NCBI GenBank assembly: GCA_027717875.1
Contig: JALLOL010000044.1
Coordinates: 1-13,170 of the forward strand
Source of the DNA: Acidobacteria bacterium AH-259-L09
GTDB lineage: Bacteria > Acidobacteriota > UBA6911 > RPQK01
Reading direction: 5' to 3'
Length of the DNA: 13,170 nucleotides
Under the pieces are notes generated by a model, which had not been told where the DNA came from, made no database searches, and saw only the letters and a program-made list of their open reading frames with translations. This document shows positions 6,414 to 13,170 of the stretch, piece by piece; positions within the stretch are counted from its first letter, which is position 1; every line of letters starts with the position of its first letter. The position numbers were made by a program, and so were the translations under genes.

Positions 6414-9209
6414 ATGTTCTATTTGTTGCTGAGCGTCGTAGTGATTTGGGTGAGTGTTTGTCCTGCTCTAGGACAGCGCGTTTTTGCTACAGTCGATCCT
6501 TCTGCGTTAGAAGAGAATTTGAAATTTGACACCAACAATCTTCACGTGCGACCAGTCCCGCCCGGGGCTAGTCCCGTAGCTGATCTGAATTTTTCGCCCA
6601 ATGTCGTTTTTTCGCCAGATTCCAGGAAGGCCTTCGTCAGTTATCCTTCCTCCGATAAGGTGGCGGTGTTTGATCCGAAAACAGGCGAGATTGAAAAGGA
6701 AGGATATGGGCTGGTGCAGGTTGGAGAGAACCCTGCCCTGATCACGCTGACAGCAGACGGAAAGAAGGTAGCTGTGGTTTGCCTGTTCATCGAGGATAAC
6801 CTGCCCCAAGTAGGAGAAGATTTCCTGGGAAAACGAATTGGATCAATCTCGATCATTGACGTGGAAACGCTGGTAGTGAAGACACTCGATCTGAAGGGAG
6901 TGTTTTTCTCTTTTGCCAATAATGTCGTTTTCTCAGGGGATGGCAAGACTGGTTTCATCGCCTCTTCAGGGACGGACGAGATCCTGCGTTTCGATGTGGA
7001 AAGCGCCACAGAAATTACTTCCCGCCTGAAAATGGATCCGGGAACCCGCCCTTCCTCCATCACCATGGCTCCCGATTTCAGTTTCTTTGCAGTGGTCCTG
7101 GTGGGTTCGAGTTCCCTCTCTCAGCTGGAGGTCCCGGATTCTATTCAGATCATCGATCTGAATTCGTTCTCAGTTGTGAGAAGCATCCTTCCAAAGGCGG
7201 AGGAAAATCGATTGCCTCACAACTTTGTTGTGGCGAACACACTGGCCATTTCCGCGGATGCGAAGTTTGGACTTATCGCCGATCAAGAAAACAGCTCCGT
7301 CTCGGCCGTTCCCTCGCTCACTATAGATCACGGCATTCTTCTCGATCTCGAGACAGGCGAAACCGTAACGGTTTTCGATGTTGGCGGACTATCAGGGGCT
7401 TCTTTTTCAGTCCCCGGAAGGAAACGCTTTGTAACTATCAGCGAGCTGAGTGTCACAGTCATGGACATCGAATCGCCAGACTCGTTTAGAGTGAACCCGT
7501 TTCCCGCAGATTTTCAACCTACGACCCGGTCTGCTTTCTCCAAAGATGGTGCGCGGATGTTTTTGGCCGCCCCTCTTCGGGATGTGCTCCTGGTCGTCGA
7601 TTTGGACAAGCGCGTGGTCACGCGCTCCCTTGATATAGGTCCGGGTGTGGAACTCGAAAGTAATGGGCAAAAATTCACGGTTCCAGCCGCACCACTTGAT
7701 GTCGCTCTGTCCCCTGACGAAACAGTTCTAACCGCCCTTAAATTCAATGCCAATACGATCGATTTGCTGCAGGAAACGCAGCGATTCTTTATTCCTCGTC
7801 TCCTTTCCAGCGAGCAGTGGTTTACGGGAGTTGCGGTGACGAATAATTCGCCCAGCCAGGCGGAAATTTTCGTGAAAGGATTTGACAAGGTAGGTATCGA
7901 ATTCCAGGACCTTACGGACACGGAGGACATTGTGGAGTTTGTCAATCCCAACACCATCGAGTTGGGGGCGGGCCGGCAGATCTCCTTCACAGCGGCTGAG
8001 CTTTTGCAAGCCGCTCCTGGAACCAGCATCGACGGATGGCTCGATTTCGACAGTGACCAGCTTCAAATGTCAAGCTTCTTGTTGCTCGGTGATCCACAGC
8101 TACGGCGGCAGGAGGGGGGATTGGCCGTTTTTGAGACATCCCAGCTAATGATTTTGCCCGAAGTGAGGGTGACGGGTGGATTCGTAACAGAGATCGATAT
8201 CCTGAACCCCAATGTCAGTCGCGCCAATGTCACGATCAGCCTGTTGAACAGCAAGGGAGAAGTGATTGAGAATATTGATCGGTCGTTAGTTGCCCGGCAG
8301 GTTTTCACTGGCTTCTTGCGCGATCCCAACCCGGACGACAATCTCAGTGAAGGGCTTTTCTCCGAAGACGCCTTTGTGGACTTTGCTGGTGGTTACGTCA
8401 GTGTCTCCAGCACGGCAGGGATCGTCGCTTTTGAGCGCTACTACGACGATCAGCGCCTGGCCGCTCTAAACGGAATTGGGGCCGCAGCTGGAGTAGAACT
8501 TCCAAGAGCATCATATGTGCCGCAAGTCGTGGCCTTTGGAGGTTCGCAAACCTTCGTGAACTTGATCAACACAGGAACTGAAAAAGCCCAGGTCACGGTC
8601 TCATTGTTCTATAAAGACCCCCAGGGAGAAGATCGGGAGACCTCAGTGCCTCTGGAAATGGAATCCGGTGAGGTGATCAGGGAAAACTTGGTAGACCTTT
8701 TTAACCTCGCTAACCCAGGCAGTATCATTTCAGGATGGCTCCTCATTAAGAGCAATATTCCTGGAATTATTGGGGACGCTGAAATTCAGGCCTTTTCCGG
8801 ACGGGCAATGACCACCATCCCCGCTCAAGGCTCTCCCACGGGAAATTTTGTCTTTTCTCATGTGGTCCAGGGATTGGGGCTCTCTACCGGGCTTGCCTTT
8901 GTCAATCCGGGGGCGGTGACCGCCAATGTGCGGCTCGAAGTCTATGCAGGGTGTGCTTTCCAACCATCAACTCAACCGTGTACAGGTCAGGCCGCTTTGT
9001 TGGACAGTGTCACACTTTCAATAGGACCTTCTCAGCGAGAGGTCGGACTCTTGAAGGAATTTTTCCCCAAGGTATCCGAGTTGCTGGGCGGTCATATCAA
9101 GGTGACCTCCGAGCAAGAGATTGTTGGTCTTGAACTCTTCTTCGCGGACAGTCTTGAATATCTGGCCGCCGTCCCGGCCCAGCCAATTACCCAAGGGGTC
9201 AGACCTTGA
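6414..9209 (+). CDS. Secreted beta-propeller protein with four C-terminal repeats
   Basis: The 931-residue protein begins with a Sec signal peptide (residues 1-20, hydrophobic to 15, cleavage near ALG-Q). Residues about 55-455 form a YVTN/NHL-like beta-propeller, with blades such as VVFSPDSRKAFVSYPSSDKV, ITLTADGKKVAVVC, VVFSGDGKTGFIASSGTDEI, FSKDGARMFLAAP and VALSPDETVLTALKFNANTI. Residues about 459-912 contain four tandem units of roughly 100 residues (about 459-562, 578-680, 699-795, 811-912). Each has a pattern like FxNxxxxxAxVxVxLY, then a linker, then an LF helix and GWLxxxS-type strands, suggesting beta-sandwich modules. No catalytic residue is evident; binding or surface adhesion is possible but unproven. 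The last residues (GVRP) and the TGA stop are encoded by a palindromic repeat. Expression is probably from a leaderless promoter directly upstream. Confidence 0.8.
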   Translation: MFYLLLSVVVIWVSVCPALGQRVFATVDPSALEENLKFDTNNLHVRPVPPGASPVADLNFSPNVVFSPDSRKAFVSYPSSDKVAVFDPKTGEIEKEGYGLVQVGENPALITLTADGKKVAVVCLFIEDNLPQVGEDFLGKRIGSISIIDVETLVVKTLDLKGVFFSFANNVVFSGDGKTGFIASSGTDEILRFDVESATEITSRLKMDPGTRPSSITMAPDFSFFAVVLVGSSSLSQLEVPDSIQIIDLNSFSVVRSILPKAEENRLPHNFVVANTLAISADAKFGLIADQENSSVSAVPSLTIDHGILLDLETGETVTVFDVGGLSGASFSVPGRKRFVTISELSVTVMDIESPDSFRVNPFPADFQPTTRSAFSKDGARMFLAAPLRDVLLVVDLDKRVVTRSLDIGPGVELESNGQKFTVPAAPLDVALSPDETVLTALKFNANTIDLLQETQRFFIPRLLSSEQWFTGVAVTNNSPSQAEIFVKGFDKVGIEFQDLTDTEDIVEFVNPNTIELGAGRQISFTAAELLQAAPGTSIDGWLDFDSDQLQMSSFLLLGDPQLRRQEGGLAVFETSQLMILPEVRVTGGFVTEIDILNPNVSRANVTISLLNSKGEVIENIDRSLVARQVFTGFLRDPNPDDNLSEGLFSEDAFVDFAGGYVSVSSTAGIVAFERYYDDQRLAALNGIGAAAGVELPRASYVPQVVAFGGSQTFVNLINTGTEKAQVTVSLFYKDPQGEDRETSVPLEMESGEVIRENLVDLFNLANPGSIISGWLLIKSNIPGIIGDAEIQAFSGRAMTTIPAQGSPTGNFVFSHVVQGLGLSTGLAFVNPGAVTANVRLEVYAGCAFQPSTQPCTGQAALLDSVTLSIGPSQREVGLLKEFFPKVSELLGGHIKVTSEQEIVGLELFFADSLEYLAAVPAQPITQGVRP

Positions 9210-9247
9210 GTTTTTCGTTTTCGGCCCCAAAAACGAAACACTCAAGG
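9196..9247. repeat. Second palindromic element sharing the AAGGGGTCAGA head
   Basis: Arms at 9204-9221 and 9230-9247 are 18-base inverted repeats with one mismatch around an 8-base centre. The left arm is preceded by AAGGGGTCAGA (9193-9203), the same 11 bases that head the palindrome near 4690 on the other strand. The stop codon of the beta-propeller gene (9207-9209) lies inside the left arm. The right arm is followed by TTTGCGCCC, not a T-run, so a simple intrinsic terminator is unlikely, though the stem is strong. Confidence 0.88.
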
Positions 9248-9274
9248 TTTGCGCCCTTCCTTCCCCGACAGCTC

Positions 9275-9298
9275 GAAAGCACGAGGGCACGAAAATTC
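9275..9298. repeat. Degenerate 8-bp repeat, three units
   Basis: GAAAGCAC (9275-9282), GAGGGCAC (9283-9290) and GAAAATTC (9291-9298) sit in tandem between the palindrome and the TPR gene. The first two match at 6 of 8 positions and the third is more decayed. It could be the remnant of a small tandem array or a chance run. Confidence 0.4.
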
Positions 9299-9308
9299 CA
9301 AATTATGT

Positions 9309-9314
9309 CATAAT
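9309..9314 (+). promoter_or_regulatory. Possible -10 box for the TPR gene
   Basis: CATAAT matches the -10 consensus at 5 of 6 positions and ends nine bases before the GTG start at 9324. No convincing -35 is seen at the right distance. With no Shine-Dalgarno before the GTG, the arrangement resembles the predicted leaderless start of the preceding gene, but the evidence is weaker. Confidence 0.3.
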
Positions 9315-9323
9315 AACAAACCC

Positions 9324-11258
9324 GTGAAGCGTTTCCTTACTGTAATAGTCCTCGGCTCATTCTGCTGCGGGTATCTGTGTGCCCAAACAGCTGACCTCGC
9401 CGGATCCTATTACCACTTCAGCCTTGCTAAGATGCACGAAATTCGCGAGGAGTACGGCGAGGCAATATCAGAGTTCGAAAAAGCTATTTCTCTTGATCCA
9501 AAAAGTGCACAGCTTAGAGTGACCTTCGCTGAAACCTTGTGGAAAGGGGGAGATATTAGACGAGCTGTCGAAGAGTGCCACAAGGCGACGGAACTTGAAC
9601 CCAATAGCAGCGCTCCTCACTTCCTCTTGGGCCAGATTTATTCAAATTTTCGAGCGAGCGAGCAAGCCAACATGATCGATAAAGCAATCCAAGAATTCGA
9701 GCGCGCTGTGGAGCTGGATCCAGAACACTTTCAGGCACTTTACCAGCTGGGCCAGCTTCAATTTGCGAAGAAAAACTACCGCATAGCGGCCGACGTTTTC
9801 GACCGCTTTCTCCAATTGCAACCCTGGATCGTCCAGGCCTACGAGAGAAAGGCAAGGGCGCATATTGAGCTCAACGAAATCGAAGAAGCCATCGAGGGTC
9901 TTGAAAAGTCGCTTAATTACCATGGCGGTAACCTCGAGAATCTCAAGTTGCTCGGCAAGCTCTACGAGCAGACAAAGCAATATGACAAAGCACGGGAGCT
10001 TTATGGCCGATTGCTGGAAAGCGCTTCTGACCCCGACATTCAATTCCGGCTGGCGATTTTGCTCTCTGAGCAAAAACGTTTTGCGGAAGCCGTGTCCGTT
10101 CTTCGAGAGTTGAAGGAAGCCTTTCCAAGGCATCTGCGGATTAAGATTGCCCTGGGCCGAGCGCATAAAGGCCAGAAAAGATATGCTGAAGCCGCTGAAG
10201 TCTTCCAAGAAGTATTAGAAGTGGAACCTAGCCATTTCAGAGCCAATTATGAGCTGGCTGAGACGTTGGTCTTCCTGGGAGAACGGCAGCAAGCCATCGA
10301 ACGGTTTCTTAACCTGCTGGAAACTAGCGAATCGGATCAAGACCGAACTTCCATCCAAACCAATTTGGCATTCCTTTATCAGGACATGCGTCAGTTCGAC
10401 AAAGCTGTTGAGCTTTTCCGTACGGTGATGCAAGAGAATTCTGAAGATGATCTTGCCCGGCTTCGGTTGGTCTATGCCCTCAAAGAAGCCGGCCGGCTCC
10501 AAGAAGCTCTGACTTTAAGTGATCGACTCCTGAAAAAATATGAAAACGAAACTTATGAAAAGACGCCAAGCAAAAGCTATTTTGTGATCGGCCGTGCGCA
10601 GATACTTTCGGCTGCGGACGAGCTGGAGAAGGCAATTGGTTTGCTTGAAAGGGAGATCGATCGCCATTCAAAGCCGGAAGAGCTGTATCTGGCAGCCAGT
10701 CAACTCTACGTTGACCATAAGAAATACAAAAAAGCAGAGAGAATCATCAAGGAAAGGATGTCCCGAGACTCGGACAGCGAGAGGATGCAATTCCAGCTGG
10801 GAGCCATCTACGAACGGCAAGGTGACGTCGATCAAGCAGAAGCTGTGTTTGAAAAGATTCTGGAGAAAAACCCCGAACATGCCGGAGTCCTCAACTATCT
10901 AGGTTACATGCTGGCCGATCGAGGGATACGCTTGCGGGAGGCTCTGGATTACATTAGAAAAGCTGTCGAGATCGAACCTCACAATGGTGCTTATCTGGAT
11001 AGTTTGGGCTGGGTTTACTTCAAATTAGATCAACTCAAACAAGCAGAGCTCAACTTCGCACAAGCCGTTCGAATAACCGATGACGATCCTACCATCTATG
11101 ATCACATGGGCGATCTTTACTATAAGTTGGGGCAATACGATACGGCTCGAAAGTATTACCAGCAGTCCATTCTTTTTGCCACCGAAAAAGAAGAGCAAAG
11201 GAAAGTCCAGAAGAAACTCATCGAACTGAAAAAGCGACTCTCTAAGAAAAGTCATTGA
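9324..11258 (+). CDS. Exported TPR-repeat protein (LbcA-like context)
   Basis: From GTG 9324 the protein has 644 residues and begins with a signal peptide (MKRFLTVIVLGSFCCGYLCA, cleavage near residue 20). A more upstream ATG at 9249 in the same frame would bury this signal behind 25 polar residues and falls next to a palindrome, so it is rejected. The rest is a near-continuous series of about fifteen TPR helix pairs, a protein-binding scaffold. The C-terminal third has LNYLGYMLADRG near 523-534, YLDSLGWVYFKL near 557-568 and DDPTIYDHMGDLYYKLG near 587-603, the signature of envelope TPR proteins encoded next to ispE in many bacteria. In Pseudomonas the gene in that position encodes LbcA, a lipoprotein adaptor for the protease CtpA. 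Three cysteines lie in the signal region but none has a proper lipobox, so the lipid anchor is not supported here. Confidence 0.85.
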   Translation: MKRFLTVIVLGSFCCGYLCAQTADLAGSYYHFSLAKMHEIREEYGEAISEFEKAISLDPKSAQLRVTFAETLWKGGDIRRAVEECHKATELEPNSSAPHFLLGQIYSNFRASEQANMIDKAIQEFERAVELDPEHFQALYQLGQLQFAKKNYRIAADVFDRFLQLQPWIVQAYERKARAHIELNEIEEAIEGLEKSLNYHGGNLENLKLLGKLYEQTKQYDKARELYGRLLESASDPDIQFRLAILLSEQKRFAEAVSVLRELKEAFPRHLRIKIALGRAHKGQKRYAEAAEVFQEVLEVEPSHFRANYELAETLVFLGERQQAIERFLNLLETSESDQDRTSIQTNLAFLYQDMRQFDKAVELFRTVMQENSEDDLARLRLVYALKEAGRLQEALTLSDRLLKKYENETYEKTPSKSYFVIGRAQILSAADELEKAIGLLEREIDRHSKPEELYLAASQLYVDHKKYKKAERIIKERMSRDSDSERMQFQLGAIYERQGDVDQAEAVFEKILEKNPEHAGVLNYLGYMLADRGIRLREALDYIRKAVEIEPHNGAYLDSLGWVYFKLDQLKQAELNFAQAVRITDDDPTIYDHMGDLYYKLGQYDTARKYYQQSILFATEKEEQRKVQKKLIELKKRLSKKSH

Positions 11259-11295
11259 CCCACCATTGGCTAACAGTCAGTGATTGACCATTGAC
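11253..11295. repeat. Degenerate CATTGAC repeats between TPR gene and ispE
   Basis: CATTGAC occurs at 11253-11259 and 11289-11295, with GATTGAC directly before the second copy (11282-11288) and CCATTGG at 11263-11269. The first copy contains the stop codon of the TPR gene and the last contains the TTG start of ispE. It looks like a decayed heptamer array, of different sequence from the one upstream of lspA. Confidence 0.45.
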
Positions 11296-12220
11296 AGGTC
11301 TAAGCGTTCCCTCATTTGCCAAGATCAACTGGGTCCTCAAAATTCTGGGAAAGCGCACTGACGGGTATCACGAACTGAGGACGATCTACCAGACCATCGA
11401 CCTGGGAGAAGAGATTATTTTCGAAAGGACCTCGGGACGGACGATTCAACTTGAGGTCCTAGGGAGAGAGGTCGCCACGGGTGAAAAGAATCTTTTGTAC
11501 CAGGCAGCTGATTTATTAAGAACGACTGCGGGGTTGCGATCAGGAGTGAACATGTGCCTGAAAAAGAAGGTCCCTGTCGGGGCTGGGCTGGGAGGGGGTT
11601 CCAGCAATGCCGCAATGGCCCTGTTAACGCTCAATCACCTCTGGGGATGCAAATTGCCGCTGAAAATACTGGTCCAACTCGCCGCTCAGTTGGGGTCGGA
11701 CGTTCCATTTTTCTTATTGGGCGGCACCGCCCTTGGGGTGGGAAGAGGGGAGAAGGTCTTGCCTTTGCCCGACGTGCTGGGATCACAAAGTCTCGTACTG
11801 TTTCATCCCAATTTTGAGGTTTCCACCAAAAAGGCCTATGCCCTGGGAGATTGGGGAATTTACGATGGGCGTCAAATATTGACAAAGAAAACCTTGGATA
11901 CTACAATTCAGCGTCTTCGTCAGGCCGTTGAACAGAGGGGGGAAGGTTGGTCTTTCCTAGAGAATGACTTCGAAGACCTTCTATTCAAGTATTATCCTGT
12001 TCTTGCTGAAGCCCAAGACAGCTTACGACAGGCAGGCTGCGCACAGGTGATGCTTTGCGGCAGCGGTTCAACCCTCTTCGGACTAGGCAAAACCAAACAG
12101 GTGAAGGGAAAAGCTAAGGCAGTCACTCAGAACAGAAGGGGAGAGTTTTTTTTCTGTCATATCCTTTCCCGGGAAAATTACAGACGAATTCTAGGTCAAT
12201 CGGGTTTGCTCCTATTATAG
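11291..12220 (+). CDS. ispE: 4-diphosphocytidyl-2-C-methyl-D-erythritol kinase
   Basis: This cytosolic GHMP-family kinase phosphorylates CDP-methylerythritol with ATP in the MEP pathway to isopentenyl diphosphate. The 309 residues are a little longer than the usual 280-300. Motifs: FAKINWVLKILGKRTDGYHEL at 9-29 with catalytic Lys11; the ATP loop PVGAGLGGGSSNAA at 95-108; GSDVPFFLLGGTALGVGRGE at 136-154 with Asp137; and CGSGSTLFGL at 256-265. The start is TTG at 11291. A stop codon lies in frame six bases upstream and the conserved motif begins by residue 7, so hardly any other start is possible. There is no Shine-Dalgarno, and the TTG sits in degenerate repeats 32 bases after the TPR stop. 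prs follows after only two bases. Confidence 0.96.
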   Translation: MTGLSVPSFAKINWVLKILGKRTDGYHELRTIYQTIDLGEEIIFERTSGRTIQLEVLGREVATGEKNLLYQAADLLRTTAGLRSGVNMCLKKKVPVGAGLGGGSSNAAMALLTLNHLWGCKLPLKILVQLAAQLGSDVPFFLLGGTALGVGRGEKVLPLPDVLGSQSLVLFHPNFEVSTKKAYALGDWGIYDGRQILTKKTLDTTIQRLRQAVEQRGEGWSFLENDFEDLLFKYYPVLAEAQDSLRQAGCAQVMLCGSGSTLFGLGKTKQVKGKAKAVTQNRRGEFFFCHILSRENYRRILGQSGLLLL

Positions 12221-12222
12221 TT

Positions 12223-13161
12223 ATGTCCAAGCTTAAGGTTTTTTCCGGCACTGCAAATGTCCCGCTGGCGCAGGAGATTTGTGATTACCTGGACGTGCCT
12301 TTGGGGCAAGTGAAGCTGCGGCGGTTCAGCGACGGTGAGGTCAATTTTCAGATTTTGGAGAATGTCCGGGGTCAGGATGTCTTTATCATTCAGCCAACTT
12401 CTCCACCCGTGAATGAGAACCTCATGGAACTGTTGATAATGATCGACGCCTTCAAAAGGTCCTCAGCCCAGCGCATCACTGCCGTCCTCCCTTATTATGG
12501 GTATGCTCGTCAAGACCGGAAGGACAAGCCGCGGGTTCCCATATCCTCCAAATTGGTGGGAGATTTGCTTTCTGCCGCTGGAGCTCATCGTCTGCTCACC
12601 ATGGATCTGCACGCAGGACAGATCCAGGGTTTTTTTAATATTCCCGTGGATCACCTGTTCCCCACGCTCATTTTTTTTAAATACCTTTCCCAATTGGGCC
12701 CCGACAATCTGACAGTGGTTTCACCTGACGCGGGTGGCGTGGAGAAGGCACGCGTTTATGCGAAACAATTCAGAGCAAGTCTTGCCATCATCGACAAGCG
12801 GCGAGTAGGCGACAATGAAGCAGAAGTTATGCACATTGTAGGAGAGGTCAAGGATAGGGATGTGATCATTATAGATGACCTTATCGACACCGCCGGAACC
12901 CTGATGAGGGCGATGGAGGCAATAGTTCGGGAGGGCGCGCGCAGGCTTTTTGTGGCTGCCACCCACGCCGTTTTGTCGGGTTCGGCCATCCAGCGCATCG
13001 CGGATTCAGATTTTGAAAGCGTTTTGGTTACAAATACTATTCACCTCACTGAAGAAAAAAGGATACCCAAAATTAAGGTGCTGAGCGTGGCCAGGCTCTT
13101 GGGCGAAGCGATCAAGTCAATTCATGAGGAGACTTCTGTGAGCAAGCTTTTCGTTGTTTAG
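12223..13161 (+). CDS. prs: Ribose-phosphate pyrophosphokinase (PRPP synthetase), class I
   Basis: This cytosolic enzyme transfers pyrophosphate from ATP to ribose 5-phosphate, making PRPP for purine, pyrimidine, histidine, tryptophan and NAD synthesis. The 312 residues match the family length. Motifs: FSDGEV at 35-40; the ATP flexible loop YYGYARQDRKDKPRVPIS at 91-108; MDLHAGQIQGFF at 127-138 with metal-binding His130; VVSPDAGGVEKA at 165-176; and the PRPP loop DDLIDTAGT at 218-226. These are the class I, phosphate-activated, hexameric type. The ATG lies two bases after the ispE stop with no good ribosome-binding site, so translation is probably coupled to ispE. In many bacteria rplY and pth follow; the window ends nine bases after the stop, so that cannot be checked. 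Confidence 0.98.
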   Translation: MSKLKVFSGTANVPLAQEICDYLDVPLGQVKLRRFSDGEVNFQILENVRGQDVFIIQPTSPPVNENLMELLIMIDAFKRSSAQRITAVLPYYGYARQDRKDKPRVPISSKLVGDLLSAAGAHRLLTMDLHAGQIQGFFNIPVDHLFPTLIFFKYLSQLGPDNLTVVSPDAGGVEKARVYAKQFRASLAIIDKRRVGDNEAEVMHIVGEVKDRDVIIIDDLIDTAGTLMRAMEAIVREGARRLFVAATHAVLSGSAIQRIADSDFESVLVTNTIHLTEEKRIPKIKVLSVARLLGEAIKSIHEETSVSKLFVV

Positions 13162-13170
13162 TGCCTCGTT

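Noticed and set aside
9204..9247. Rho-independent terminator for the beta-propeller gene
   Set aside because: The stem is strong but no T-run follows either strand, and the stop codon lies within the stem; a repeat element explains it better.
9249..9323. 25-residue N-terminal extension of the TPR protein from an upstream ATG
   Set aside because: It would place polar residues before a clear signal peptide, and it begins at the edge of a palindromic repeat; GTG 9324 is the better start.
9642..10208. 188-codon minus-strand frame inside the TPR gene
   Set aside because: Antisense to well-formed TPR repeats; no motifs or start signals.
12218..12225. tRNA gene between ispE and prs, as in some bacteria
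   Set aside because: Only two bases separate the genes.

Overview
The window is a chromosomal housekeeping segment from a Gram-negative (diderm) bacterium of moderate GC. TonB-family, Sec-exported beta-propeller and exported TPR proteins indicate an outer membrane. The beta-propeller protein with tandem beta-rich repeats and the TPR-ispE-prs order fit Acidobacteriota or a relative best; that placement is an inference from protein style, not from a marker gene. No rRNA, tRNA, CRISPR array, phage or complete mobile element was found.

Left half, minus strand (about 100-5890). An HNH endonuclease-family gene is followed after 4 bases by a DUF2064/TIGR04282 glycosyltransferase-like gene. Past a palindromic repeat, a second minus-strand unit starts from a sigma70-like promoter: a TonB-family protein, ileS (type I isoleucyl-tRNA synthetase) and lspA (signal peptidase II). 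A 20-unit 7-bp tandem repeat lies between ileS and lspA.

Right half, plus strand (about 5980-13161). A divergent promoter region of about 180 bp leads into a short DUF721/DciA-family gene, then a 931-residue secreted protein with an N-terminal beta-propeller and four tandem C-terminal repeats. Next come an exported TPR protein, ispE (isoprenoid precursor synthesis) and prs (PRPP synthetase). The TPR-ispE-prs order resembles the Pseudomonas block of TPR lipoprotein LbcA, lolB, ispE and prs, with lolB absent.

The less ordinary content is at gene edges. Two different palindromes share an 11-base head, AAGGGGTCAGA, and each supplies the stop codon and last residues of the gene it abuts. Heptamer repeats, or degenerate relatives of them, reach the 3' end of ileS, the 5' end of lspA and the start of ispE. 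Several genes have a -10 box only 8-12 bases before the start codon and no Shine-Dalgarno, suggesting leaderless mRNAs. I see no strong candidate for a wholly new multi-gene system; the repeat/gene-edge pattern and the repeated C-terminal domain of the beta-propeller protein are the best leads.
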